Shown: piece by piece, positions 16,744 to 26,485 of the stretch
Position numbering within the stretch: the first letter of the stretch is position 1
Layout: each line of letters starts with the position of its first letter
Assembly: GCF_012933465.1 (NCBI RefSeq)
Contig: NZ_JABBND010000003.1
Span: 62,001 to 126,000 of the forward strand
Direction of reading: 5' to 3'
Origin: Actinomycetospora sp. TBRC 11914
Lineage (GTDB): Bacteria > Actinomycetota > Actinomycetes > Mycobacteriales > Pseudonocardiaceae
Length of the DNA stretch: 64,000 nucleotides
The notes under the pieces: generated by a model
What the model was told of the DNA's origin: nothing
Seen by the model: only the letters and a program-made list of their open reading frames with translations
The model's database searches: none
Made by a program: the position numbers and the translations under genes

Positions 16744-17568
16744 TCAGGTGGCGCGGGCGGGCGCGGTGTCGGGGGGCAGCGGGAAGAACCCGGAGGTCCG
16801 GCGGACGTAGTCGTCGTAGCCGGGCCGCCCGGACATCGACTTCTCGGTGAGCTCCTTGCCGGTGACCCCGATCAGCAGGTAGCTCATCAGCAGCGGTCCT
16901 ACGACGCTCACCAGCGCCGCCGGGTGCCCCGCCGCGACCACGAAGATGCCCCACCACACGCAGAAGTCGCCGAAGTAGTTCGGGTGGCGCGTCCAGCGCC
17001 AGAGCCCGGAGTCGAGGACCTTCCCCCGGTTGTCCGGGTCGGCCTTGAAGCGGGCCAGCTGGGCGTCGCCGACGGACTCGAAGACGATCCCGACCAGCCA
17101 GACCACTCCCCCGACGACGAGCACCGCAGGCACGGTCGAGGCGCGGACCATCGCGGCGAGGACGGGCAGCGCCACGACGAGCATGACGCCGGCCTGGGTC
17201 AGGTAGACCTTGCGCACGACGGTCCAGGTGATCGCGCCGGCGGGTTGGTCGTCGCCCAGCATCGCGGTGTAGCGCGGGTCCTCGCCCTTGCCCCGGTTGC
17301 GCCACCCGATGTAGACCGCGAGCCGCAGCCCCCAGATCACCGGGAGGAGCAGCGCGACCAGCCGCACCGTCGGGTTCCCGACGCCGAGCGCCCCCGACGT
17401 CAGGTACGCGGCCACCGCGATCAGCACGAAGCCGAGGCCCCAGGTCACGTCGACGACCGAGTGCTTCCCCACCGCCCGCGCGACGAGCAGCGTCACCGCG
17501 AAGGTCACGACGACGACCGCCGCGGCGACCGCCAGCAGGAGCCCGGCGGCCGCCCAGGAGAAGCTCAT
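16744..17568 (-). CDS. DUF1295 membrane protein (steroid 5-alpha-reductase-like)
   Basis: 274-residue membrane protein with about seven helices. The NADPH-site-like motif GLWRWTRHPNYFGDFCVWWG and GKHSVVDVTWGLGF near the N-terminus identify DUF1295, related to steroid 5-alpha reductases and isoprenylcysteine methyltransferases. Its ATG overlaps the TGA of the CFA-like gene (ATGA), so the two are translationally coupled. The family is a recurrent partner of CFA-type methyltransferases and is probably a reductase acting on the modified acyl chain. Confidence 0.9.
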   Translation of the reverse strand: MSFSWAAAGLLLAVAAAVVVVTFAVTLLVARAVGKHSVVDVTWGLGFVLIAVAAYLTSGALGVGNPTVRLVALLLPVIWGLRLAVYIGWRNRGKGEDPRYTAMLGDDQPAGAITWTVVRKVYLTQAGVMLVVALPVLAAMVRASTVPAVLVVGGVVWLVGIVFESVGDAQLARFKADPDNRGKVLDSGLWRWTRHPNYFGDFCVWWGIFVVAAGHPAALVSVVGPLLMSYLLIGVTGKELTEKSMSGRPGYDDYVRRTSGFFPLPPDTAPARAT

Positions 17569-18944
17569 GGCGCCGGAGTACCCGCCTTCTGCCCCTCCGG
17601 CTCGAAGGTGGCCCGTGTCGCGGGCATCCCGGACCGGCCGGTCGCGGTCGGGCGCACCAGCAGGATCTGGTCGACGCCCATCCGGTTCTCCTCGAACGCG
17701 AGCGCGCCCCCGGCGAGGTAGAGCCGCCACATCCGGGCGCCGCGGACCCCGGCGAGGCGCACGGCCTCGTCCCAGTGGGCCTCGAGCGTGGCGAGCCACG
17801 CGCGGATCGTCGGGACGTAGTGCTCGCGCATGACGTGGACGTCCCGGACCTCGAGCCCGGCCCGCTGCAGCAGCGTCAGCGTGTCCCCGACCGGCCGCAT
17901 CACCATGTCCGGCGTCACGTAGGTCTCGATGAAGGCTCCGCCGCCCGGGTGGTTGGCGCCGCGGCTCATCTGCTGGACCAGCGCGCGTCCCCCGGGCTTG
18001 AGGGCGCCCTGGAGGATGGCGGCGAAGGTCGGGTAGTTCTCGTCACCGACGTGCTCGCCCATCTCGATGCTCGACACCGCGTCGAAGGAGCCGTACTCCT
18101 CGATGCGGGTGGGGACGTCGCGGTAGTCGACGAGGTCGACCTGGACCCGGTCGGCGAGCCCCTCGGCCCGGATGCGCTGGTTGATGTGGTCGCGCTGCTC
18201 GGTCGCGATCGTCACGCCGCGGACCTGCGCCCCGAAGTGCTTGGCCGCGTGGATCGGCAGCGAGCCCCAGCCGCACCCGACGTCGAGCAGCGTCGAGCCC
18301 GGCCCGAGCCCGAGCTTGCGGCAGACCATGTCGAGCTTGGCGTCCTGCGCGGCCCGCAGGTCCTCGGGGGTCAGCGGGGCGTCGAGGTCGGCCCAGTAGC
18401 CCGAGGAGTAGGCCATGTTCGCGTCGAGAATGAGCTCGTAGAAGGCGTTGCCGGCGTCGTAGTGGTGGTGGATGACCGCCCGGTCGCGCAGCTTCGAGTG
18501 CAGGCGCGCGAACCGCGGGAGCCGGATCGCCTCGGGCGGCGGCGCCGGCTTCGGGCCGAGCAGCCCGAGCCGCGCGGCGTTCCCGACGACGCCGGGCAGC
18601 TCGCCGAGCCGGGGCCGGCGCGGCGTCACGGCGCCGTCGCGGACGAGCCCCCACATCGCGGCGAGGCCCTCGCCGAGGTCGCCCTCGACGTCGAGGTCCC
18701 CGGAGACGTACGCGTGCGCCAGCCCCATCTCGCCGGGCTGCCACAGCAGGCGGCGCAGCGCCCGCCGGTGGTTCAGCACGACGACGGGCGCGCCCGAGTC
18801 GGCGGGCGCGCCGGCCTCGCTGCCGTCCCAGGCGCGGAGGCGCACGGGGAGCCGCCCGTCCACATCCGCGGGTCGAGCTCCGCTGCGCGTCGTCTCCACG
18901 AACACACCGACCGCGCGCGCCACCCGTGCTGCTGCCTGACCCAT
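17565..18944 (-). CDS. cyclopropane-fatty-acyl-phospholipid synthase family methyltransferase
   Basis: 459 residues. HHYD at 160-163, the MAYSSGYW segment at 177-184, the SAM-binding DVGCGWGS at 221-228 and SIEMGEHVG further on are diagnostic of CFA/MMA synthases. The enzyme transfers a methyl group from SAM to the double bond of a phospholipid acyl chain; the branch found next to DUF1295 includes UfaM/BfaB-like enzymes making methyl-branched rather than cyclopropane chains. ATG 18944. It is first gene of the CFA-DUF1295-PPOX operon, and its promoter region carries the second 53-nt repeat. Confidence 0.92.
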   Translation of the reverse strand: MGQAAARVARAVGVFVETTRSGARPADVDGRLPVRLRAWDGSEAGAPADSGAPVVVLNHRRALRRLLWQPGEMGLAHAYVSGDLDVEGDLGEGLAAMWGLVRDGAVTPRRPRLGELPGVVGNAARLGLLGPKPAPPPEAIRLPRFARLHSKLRDRAVIHHHYDAGNAFYELILDANMAYSSGYWADLDAPLTPEDLRAAQDAKLDMVCRKLGLGPGSTLLDVGCGWGSLPIHAAKHFGAQVRGVTIATEQRDHINQRIRAEGLADRVQVDLVDYRDVPTRIEEYGSFDAVSSIEMGEHVGDENYPTFAAILQGALKPGGRALVQQMSRGANHPGGGAFIETYVTPDMVMRPVGDTLTLLQRAGLEVRDVHVMREHYVPTIRAWLATLEAHWDEAVRLAGVRGARMWRLYLAGGALAFEENRMGVDQILLVRPTATGRSGMPATRATFEPEGQKAGTPAP

Positions 18945-18957
18945 GGGCCGTCCTCTC

Positions 18958-19010
18958 GTGTCAGCGGTGCGACTCCGCAGACACTGGGTGTCCGGAAATC
19001 CACACCGTCG
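18958..19010 (+). repeat. 53-nt dispersed repeat, copy B
   Basis: It matches copy C at 44 of 53 positions. The differences keep folding potential: GACAC-TGG-GTGTC is a perfect small palindrome here. It lies between the divergent CFA-like and PlsC-like genes, 14 bp from the CFA start codon and oriented toward the acyltransferase. Confidence 0.9.
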
Positions 19011-19123
19011 CGGCGCACCGCCGCGGCGTCGCCCGGATCATCGCGGCGGGAGCCCCCGCGGTTCGCCCGACGCGGAGAACTACTCATGCGGGCGGGGCGG
19101 AGGACTTGCCATGATCTGCGGCC

Positions 19124-20104
19124 ATGAGCTCGCAGCCCGAGGACGCGCCTCCCGCCGGCTCCCCCCTGGCGCCGCCGCCGCCGGAGCCGGCCGCGGCGCC
19201 CGCCACTCCCGCCGCGCCCGCCGCTCCCGAGACGAACGGCGCCACGCGGCCCGCGCCGCGGACCCGGCCGGCCGACGCCCCCGCACCCGAGGGCCCGCCC
19301 GCCCCACGGCCGCACCCGCGGGTGCGCCGTATCGCCCAGGCCCACGACGCCCGGCCCCCGGGACGGGCGATGCGGCTCTGGCGGAAGCTGGCGATCTGGG
19401 TGCTCTACGCCCGGCGGGACCGCGGGTTCGGCTACGGGTTCGCGATCGACCTGCTGTGGCCGATCCTCATGGCGGTCGCCCGCTGGGACTTCCGGGGTGG
19501 CAGGAACGTGCCCGCGACCGGCGGGGCGCTGCTGGCGGTCAACCACCTCACGCACGTCGACCCGATCGTGCTCGTCGCGTACTGCATGGCTCAGGGCCGG
19601 GTGCCGCGGTTCCTCGCGATGAAGGAGCTGTGGGCGATGCGGGTCGTCGGCTCGCCGCTGCGCGGGGGCCGCCACATCCCGGTGGACCGGAAGGCCTCGG
19701 GCATCGAGGCCTACCGGGCCGCCGTGGACGCGGTGAACCGTGGCGAGCTCGTCGTGGTCTACCCCGAGGGCGGGTTCCCCTACGAGTCCGACGGCTGGCC
19801 GCAGAAGTCGCACACCGGGATCGCGCGGATGGCGCTCGCGACGGGCGCGCCGGTCATCCCGGTCGGCCAGTGGGGCGCGAACCACCTGCTGCCCCCGAAG
19901 GCCACGCGGCCCGTGCTCGTCCCCCGCGCCACGCTCGGCGTGCTCGCCGGCGAGCCGGTCGACCTCTCCGACCTCGTCGGCAAGCAGGGGCAGCGCAAGG
20001 CCCTGGCCGCCGCCACCGACCGCATCATGGACCGGGTGACCGACGAGCTCGCCGTCCTGCGCGGCGAGACCCCGCCGGCCGTCGAGGACCGCCCGCGTGC
20101 CTAG
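19124..20104 (+). CDS. 1-acyl-sn-glycerol-3-phosphate acyltransferase family (PlsC-like)
   Basis: 326 residues. After a Pro/Ala-rich, probably disordered head of about 80 residues comes the acyltransferase domain: NHLTHVDP (the HX4D catalytic block), PLRGGRHIPVDR, and YPEGGFPYE in place of the common EGTRS. It acylates lysophosphatidate or a related lyso-lipid at the inner membrane. It is divergent from the CFA-like gene, consistent with a lipid cluster. ATG 19124 has only a weak ribosome site, so a start within the Pro/Ala head is possible. Confidence 0.85.
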   Translation: MSSQPEDAPPAGSPLAPPPPEPAAAPATPAAPAAPETNGATRPAPRTRPADAPAPEGPPAPRPHPRVRRIAQAHDARPPGRAMRLWRKLAIWVLYARRDRGFGYGFAIDLLWPILMAVARWDFRGGRNVPATGGALLAVNHLTHVDPIVLVAYCMAQGRVPRFLAMKELWAMRVVGSPLRGGRHIPVDRKASGIEAYRAAVDAVNRGELVVVYPEGGFPYESDGWPQKSHTGIARMALATGAPVIPVGQWGANHLLPPKATRPVLVPRATLGVLAGEPVDLSDLVGKQGQRKALAAATDRIMDRVTDELAVLRGETPPAVEDRPRA

Positions 20105-20116
20105 GTGGCCTTCGGC

Positions 20117-20162
20117 CTCGTGAGCAGAAAGTGTCGGTATACCGACACTTTCTGCTCACGAG
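20117..20162. terminator. 46-nt perfect loopless palindrome
   Basis: Exact inverted repeat centred on GGTATACC, with arms CTCGTGAGCAGAAAGTGTC and complement, 12 nt after the stops of two convergent genes (PlsC-like and acs). A bidirectional terminator is the obvious role. No T-tract; cruciform-capable. Confidence 0.8.
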
Positions 20163-20174
20163 CGCGGAGCGCAC

Positions 20175-22121
<1,947 letters not shown>

Positions 22122-22188
22122 CCGCTGGCCTCCCGTAGATCGACGTACGGAACTGCTGGCCGGCCCCCCGACGCTGCGCCGCACCAGG

Positions 22189-22204
22189 TGTGCACAGCGT
22201 CACG
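22189..22204. promoter_or_regulatory. candidate CRP-like site, acs-proximal
   Basis: TGTGC-ACAGCG-TCACG, two mismatches to the TGTGA-N6-TCACA consensus, 68 nt upstream of the acs start. It is exactly 100 bp from a better match at 22289. Confidence 0.4.
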
Positions 22205-22288
22205 TGCCGTCCTCGATCAGGCAACCCTGCCACGGTCCGCGCGGCACGGTCCCCTCTCGTCGGACGGGCTGTTTCCCCATCGGCACGC

Positions 22289-22304
22289 TGTGCTACACGT
22301 CACA
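22289..22304. promoter_or_regulatory. candidate CRP-like site
   Basis: TGTGC-TACACG-TCACA, one mismatch to the CRP consensus used by actinobacterial cAMP receptor proteins. It lies between divergent acs and the methyltransferase gene, 56 nt before the latter's start. Confidence 0.5.
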
Positions 22305-22359
22305 AACGTCCCGATGGCCGGTGAACCGATCCCGGGGAGTCTGGCCGACACTGTCCGGC

Positions 22360-23952
22360 GTGATCGAATCGACCCCGGACGTCGACGCCCCGGGCCTCGA
22401 CGCCGCGCTCCTCCCGGCGCTCGCCGGGCGCCTCGCCGAGCCGTTCCGCCGCGCCGGGTTCACCGTCGACGGCGTCGCCGGCGCACTCGGGGCGGACGCG
22501 GGCGCGGCGCTGGACCGCGGGGAGCCGGAACCGGCGGCGCGGGCCGTCGGCGAGGACGGGCCGCTCGCGACGCTCGTCCGGCTGTTCCTGCTCGGCGAGG
22601 CGCGCCCGGCTCCCGACGTCGCCGCCGCGCTCGACCCGGTGGACCTCGACGACGCCGTCGTCGGCGGGCTGCTGCGCCGCGACGGCGCCTCGGTGGCGGC
22701 GGCGCTCGACCTGCGCCCGCACGCCGACGAGCACGGGTCGTGGTGGGTGCTCTCCGACCTCGAGATCCGCCCGGAGGACGACGCGGACCGGGCCCGCGAG
22801 CACGTGCTGGGCACCGGCGCCGCGTCGCTCTCGCTGGCCCGCGCCACCGTGCGCCGGCCCGTGGCGACGCTGCTCGACCTGGGCGCCGGGTGCGGCGTCC
22901 AGACGCTGCACGCCTCCGGGCACGCCGCCGCGCTCACCGCCACCGACGTCTCCGCGCGGGCCCTGACCCTGGCCCGGGCGACGTTCGCGGTCTCCGGGAT
23001 CGACGTGGAGGTCCTCGCCGGGCCGTGGTGGGAGCCGGTGGAGGACCGCCGCTTCGACCAGGTCGTCTGCAACCCGCCGTTCGTGCCCGGACCACCGGAG
23101 GTCGAGCACGTCTACCGGGACGCCGGGCTCGGGGGCGACGGCGCCAGCGCGCTGCTCGTCTCGACGCTGCCCGCCCACCTGGCCGAGGGCGGGGTCGGGC
23201 AGCTGTTGGCCTCCTGGCTGGTGACGCGTCCCGACGTCGAGGCCGCGCGGCGGGCGGGCGACGCGCACGACGGGTGGGACGCGCGGCCCCGGCGGTGGCT
23301 CGCGGCGGCCGTCGAGGCGGCCGGCCCGGGCGGGCTCGACGCGTGGGTGGTGCAGCGCGACGTCGCCGACCCCGCGCTGCACGTCGGCACCTGGCTGCGC
23401 GACGCCGGCGTCGACCCCGCCTCCCCCGCCGGGCGCGCCCGCGCCGCGCGCTGGCTCGACTTCTTCGCCGAGCACGACGTCGTGGGGATCGGGTTCGGGT
23501 TCGTGACGCTGCGCCGGACCGCGCCGGGCGTGGCGGGCACCGTCGTGTGCGAGGACATGCGCCAGGCCCACGGCGACCCGCTGGGCCCGGAGGTCGAGGC
23601 GTGGCTGGACCGGGTCGCGTGGCTGCGGCGGCACGACCTGCTCGACGAGGCCCTCGTCGTCCCCCCGACGACGGCCCTCGAGCGCGGCTTCACGCCCGTT
23701 TCCCCCGAGCACTCCGACGACGCGTGGCAGCGGATCGGCGGGACGCTGGTGCGCCTCGACGGCCCGCAGTGGCGCCACGACCTCGACGAGCTCGGCGAGG
23801 CCCTGCTCGCCGGGTTCCGGGGCCACCTGCCGCTGCGCGACCTCACCGAGCTCCTCGCGCTGGCCCACGGCCGCGACCCCGACGAGCTCACCGCGGCCGC
23901 CCTGCCCGTCGTCCGGGAGCTCTTCCTGCACGGGATGGTGGTGCCGGCGTGA
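22360..23952 (+). CDS. class I SAM-dependent methyltransferase with NPPF motif
   Basis: 530 residues. An N-terminal alpha-helical domain (about 1-150) precedes a Rossmann methyltransferase: LLDLGAGCGVQTLHA is motif I, and VVCNPPFVPGPP carries the (N/D)PPF signature of N-methyltransferases acting on glutamine or adenine. The C-terminal 200 residues are an additional domain of unknown role. The overall layout matches a conserved actinobacterial HemK-like family distinct from PrmC. GTG 22360 is chosen for length and lack of overlap with acs; the ribosome site is weak. The stop overlaps the dtd start (GTGA). Substrate unknown. Confidence 0.8.
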   Translation: MIESTPDVDAPGLDAALLPALAGRLAEPFRRAGFTVDGVAGALGADAGAALDRGEPEPAARAVGEDGPLATLVRLFLLGEARPAPDVAAALDPVDLDDAVVGGLLRRDGASVAAALDLRPHADEHGSWWVLSDLEIRPEDDADRAREHVLGTGAASLSLARATVRRPVATLLDLGAGCGVQTLHASGHAAALTATDVSARALTLARATFAVSGIDVEVLAGPWWEPVEDRRFDQVVCNPPFVPGPPEVEHVYRDAGLGGDGASALLVSTLPAHLAEGGVGQLLASWLVTRPDVEAARRAGDAHDGWDARPRRWLAAAVEAAGPGGLDAWVVQRDVADPALHVGTWLRDAGVDPASPAGRARAARWLDFFAEHDVVGIGFGFVTLRRTAPGVAGTVVCEDMRQAHGDPLGPEVEAWLDRVAWLRRHDLLDEALVVPPTTALERGFTPVSPEHSDDAWQRIGGTLVRLDGPQWRHDLDELGEALLAGFRGHLPLRDLTELLALAHGRDPDELTAAALPVVRELFLHGMVVPA

Positions 23953-24392
23953 GGGCCGTCGTGGCGCGGGTGACGCGGGCGTCCGTGACCGTGGACGACG
24001 ACGTCGTCGGGTCGCTCGACGGGCCCGGGCTGCTGGTCCTGCTCGGCGTGCACCACGACGACCCGGCCCGCGTCGGGACGACCGACGACCCGGTGCCGGT
24101 GATGGCCCGGAAGCTGCACGAGCTGCGGGTGCTGCGAGAGGAGCGGTCCTGCGCCGAGAGCGGCGCCGGCCTGCTCGTGGTGAGTCAGTTCACGCTTTAC
24201 GGCGAGACCCGCAAGGGACGACGACCATCGTGGTCGGCGGCGGCACCCGGCGCCGAGGCCGAGCGGCTCGTGGGCGCGGTCGTCGAGGCCCTGCGTGGAC
24301 GGGGCGCCGACGTCGCGACCGGCGCGTTCGGGGCGGACATGGCGGTCGCGTCGGTCAACGACGGACCGTTCACGGTGATCGTCGAGGTGTGA
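23949..24392 (+). CDS. dtd: D-aminoacyl-tRNA deacylase
   Basis: 147-residue enzyme that hydrolyses D-aminoacyl-tRNA (and glycyl-tRNA-Ala) as translation proofreading. The two signature stretches are present: LLVVSQFTLYGETRKGRRP and the Gly-cisPro-bearing ASVNDGPFTVIVEV at the end. GTG start overlaps the preceding TGA. Confidence 0.92.
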   Translation: MRAVVARVTRASVTVDDDVVGSLDGPGLLVLLGVHHDDPARVGTTDDPVPVMARKLHELRVLREERSCAESGAGLLVVSQFTLYGETRKGRRPSWSAAAPGAEAERLVGAVVEALRGRGADVATGAFGADMAVASVNDGPFTVIVEV

Positions 24393-24469
24393 GGCCCGGT
24401 TGCCTCGGCATGGCCCGGAACACGCGTCGGCACCGTCACAAGCGGTTAACCGGTCGGTGCGCGGCGGTC

Positions 24470-24496
24470 GGGAACGATCGCGTGCTGCCGTGCGTT
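24470..24496 (+). promoter_or_regulatory. SigR/SigH-type promoter for sigB
   Basis: GGGAAC (24470-24475), an 18-bp spacer, then GTT (24494-24496) followed by CG. This fits the GGGAAY-N18-GTT consensus of oxidative/heat-stress ECF sigma factors SigR/SigH and lies 50 bp before the sigB start. Confidence 0.6.
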
Positions 24497-24545
24497 CGAC
24501 CAAGTGACGCGGCGCGCCAGACCAACGCCGCGCAGGGAGGATTCC

Positions 24546-25589
24546 ATGACGGCGACACTCGCCCCGCAGCAGTCTCGTGACGCCGAGGCCGTCCTGCCCG
24601 AGTCGACCCCCGACGTCGTCCCCGAGACTACTGCGCTCCAGACCGAGGCGGAGGCCCAGAGCGACCTCGACGCCCAGAGCCCGGCTGCCGACCTCGTGCG
24701 CGTCTACCTCAACGGTATCGGAAAGACCGCACTGCTGACGGCCGCCGACGAGGTGGAGCTCGCGAAGCGCATCGAGGCCGGTGTGTACGCAGCGCACCTG
24801 CTCGAAGACGACACGCTGGACGCCGACCGGGCCCGCGACCTCCGGGCGGTCGCCCGTGACGGCCGGCGCGCACGCGCCCACCTGCTCGAGGCCAACCTGC
24901 GGCTCGTCGTCTCGCTGGCCAAGCGCTACACCGGCCGCGGGATGCCGCTGCTCGACCTCATCCAGGAGGGCAACCTCGGCCTCATCCGGGCCGTGGAGAA
25001 GTTCGACTACTCCAAGGGCTTCAAGTTCTCGACCTACGCCACGTGGTGGATCCGCCAGGCCATCACCCGCGGCATGGCCGACCAGGCCCGCACCATCCGC
25101 CTGCCCGTCCACCTGGTCGAGCAGGTCAACAAGCTGGCCCGCATCAAGCGCGACCTGCACCAGACCCTCGGCCGCGAGGCCACCAACGAGGAGCTGGCCG
25201 AGGAGTCGGGCCTGCCCGTCGAGAAGGTCGCCGACCTGCTCGACCACAGCCGCGACCCGGTGAGCCTGGACATGCCGGTCGGGTCCGAGGAGGAGGCCCC
25301 GCTCGGGGACTTCATCGAGGACGCCGAGGCCACGGACGCCGAGTCGACGGTGATCTCGGGTCTGCTCCACGACGACATGCGCCGCGTGATCGCGACGCTC
25401 GACGACCGCGAGCAGAACGTCATCCGGCTGCGCTACGGCCTCGACGACGGCCAGCCGCGCACGCTGGACCAGATCGGCAAGCAGTTCGGTCTGTCCCGTG
25501 AGCGGGTCCGCCAGATCGAGCGCGAGGTCATGGCGAAGCTGCGCGAGGGCGACCGCGCCCGCCGGCTCAAGGCGTACGCCGCCAGTTAG
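24546..25589 (+). CDS. sigB: principal-like RNA polymerase sigma factor SigB/HrdB family
   Basis: 347-residue group 1/2 sigma-70. Region 1.2 ([21 protein letters not shown]) begins near residue 49. Region 2 reads [20 protein letters not shown], then [17 protein letters not shown] and [11 protein letters not shown]. Region 4 ends in the helix-turn-helix [18 protein letters not shown]. The short N-terminus without a long region 1.1 favours the SigB-type stress/stationary factor over primary SigA. ATG 24546 has GGGAGGA 6 nt upstream. The candidate SigR/SigH promoter suggests it is switched on by thiol or heat stress. Confidence 0.92.
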   Translation: MTATLAPQQSRDAEAVLPESTPDVVPETTALQTEAEAQSDLDAQSPAADLVRVYLNGIGKTALLTAADEVELAKRIEAGVYAAHLLEDDTLDADRARDLRAVARDGRRARAHLLEANLRLVVSLAKRYTGRGMPLLDLIQEGNLGLIRAVEKFDYSKGFKFSTYATWWIRQAITRGMADQARTIRLPVHLVEQVNKLARIKRDLHQTLGREATNEELAEESGLPVEKVADLLDHSRDPVSLDMPVGSEEEAPLGDFIEDAEATDAESTVISGLLHDDMRRVIATLDDREQNVIRLRYGLDDGQPRTLDQIGKQFGLSRERVRQIEREVMAKLREGDRARRLKAYAAS

Positions 25590-25628
25590 GGCTGCCGCGA
25601 GCTGGCTGACGCACCGCATCCCTCCCGG

Positions 25629-25666
25629 CGTGGCCGGGACCCCGTCCGGGGTCCCGGCCACGTTTT
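25629..25666 (+). terminator. intrinsic terminator after sigB
   Basis: A 15-bp stem CGTGGCCGGGACCCC with its complement around GTCC, followed directly by TTTT. It is one of the few terminators here with a T-run. Confidence 0.85.
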
Positions 25667-25777
25667 CGTGACGGGGACGGCCACCCGTCGTGGTCACCTG
25701 CCGTGACGGAATCGGTACGGAGGCGAACGATCCTCACCGCCCGGTCGACTGCTTGACCCCTCCGTTCGGAGGGCGGC

Positions 25778-26074
25778 ATGCTCTACCTGAGCGCAGGCGG
25801 TGTGACCACGGGCACGCCGGAACGGCGGTACCGCCGGCGCGTCTCCGACGGGGCGACCACGACGGTCGTCGGCGACGAGGGACCGGGACGGCCGGGGGCC
25901 GGCCCGGTCTCTCGGCTTCTCCGGGCCCGTTCCGCGATCCTCAGCGCACCTCGCCGGTCAGGACGACGCGGCGCGTCCCCAGGTCCTGCGCCAGCGTCAC
26001 CTCCAGCGGCGGGTAGCGCAGCTCGCGGGTGCACGGGCCCGTCGAGGTCGTCGTCTGCAGCACGTGCACGGTGA
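25778..26074 (+). CDS. possible small open reading frame
   Basis: 98-codon frame beginning MLYLSAGGVTTGTPERRYRR, with a GGAGGG ribosome site 4 nt before the ATG, itself part of a CCCTCCG/CGGAGGG inverted repeat. The last 45 codons run antisense through the lipoprotein gene, so at most the first half is plausible. No family recognised. It may be only an accident of the inverted repeat. Confidence 0.2.
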   Translation: MLYLSAGGVTTGTPERRYRRRVSDGATTTVVGDEGPGRPGAGPVSRLLRARSAILSAPRRSGRRGASPGPAPASPPAAGSAARGCTGPSRSSSAARAR

Positions 26075-26429
26075 CCTCCTGCGCGGTCTGCTCCACCACC
26101 TGCGCGCTCGCCTCCGTGCAGCCGCCGGCGCGGCCGTAGACGCCGAGCGTGCGGGGCCCGCGGGTCCACACGAGCGTGGGGAACCCCGGCGGGAGGCCGC
26201 GGGCCTCGACGCGCGAGGGGTCGAGCGCCGTCGTCCCGTCCGGCGGGTCGGCGGTCAGGGGGTCCGGCGGCACCGGGGGCGTCGAGGTGCCGCCCGGCGG
26301 GGCGCCCGTCGCCACCGTCGGCGGGGTGCTCGGGTCCGGCGGCGGCGGGGAGGTCCCCCCGCACGCGGCGAGCAGCAGGGCGACCCCGACCAGGGCCGGG
26401 AACAGCAGGGACAGCGGGGCGGCTCGCAT
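25941..26429 (-). CDS. secreted lipoprotein, hypothetical
   Basis: 162 residues. The signal peptide MRAAPLSLLFPALVGVALLL ends in lipobox LAAC (Cys at about 23), so the mature protein is anchored to the outer face of the membrane. A Pro/Thr/Gly linker (PPPPDPSTPPTVATGAPPGG) follows, then a small domain with a cysteine pair (GGCTEAS and TGPCTREL) that could form a disulfide. Function unknown. ATG 26429. Confidence 0.7.
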   Translation of the reverse strand: MRAAPLSLLFPALVGVALLLAACGGTSPPPPDPSTPPTVATGAPPGGTSTPPVPPDPLTADPPDGTTALDPSRVEARGLPPGFPTLVWTRGPRTLGVYGRAGGCTEASAQVVEQTAQEVTVHVLQTTTSTGPCTRELRYPPLEVTLAQDLGTRRVVLTGEVR

Positions 26430-26485
26430 CGCCGGGCATTCTGGACGGGATCCGCCGCCCCGAGGGCGGATTCCGCTCACATGGG

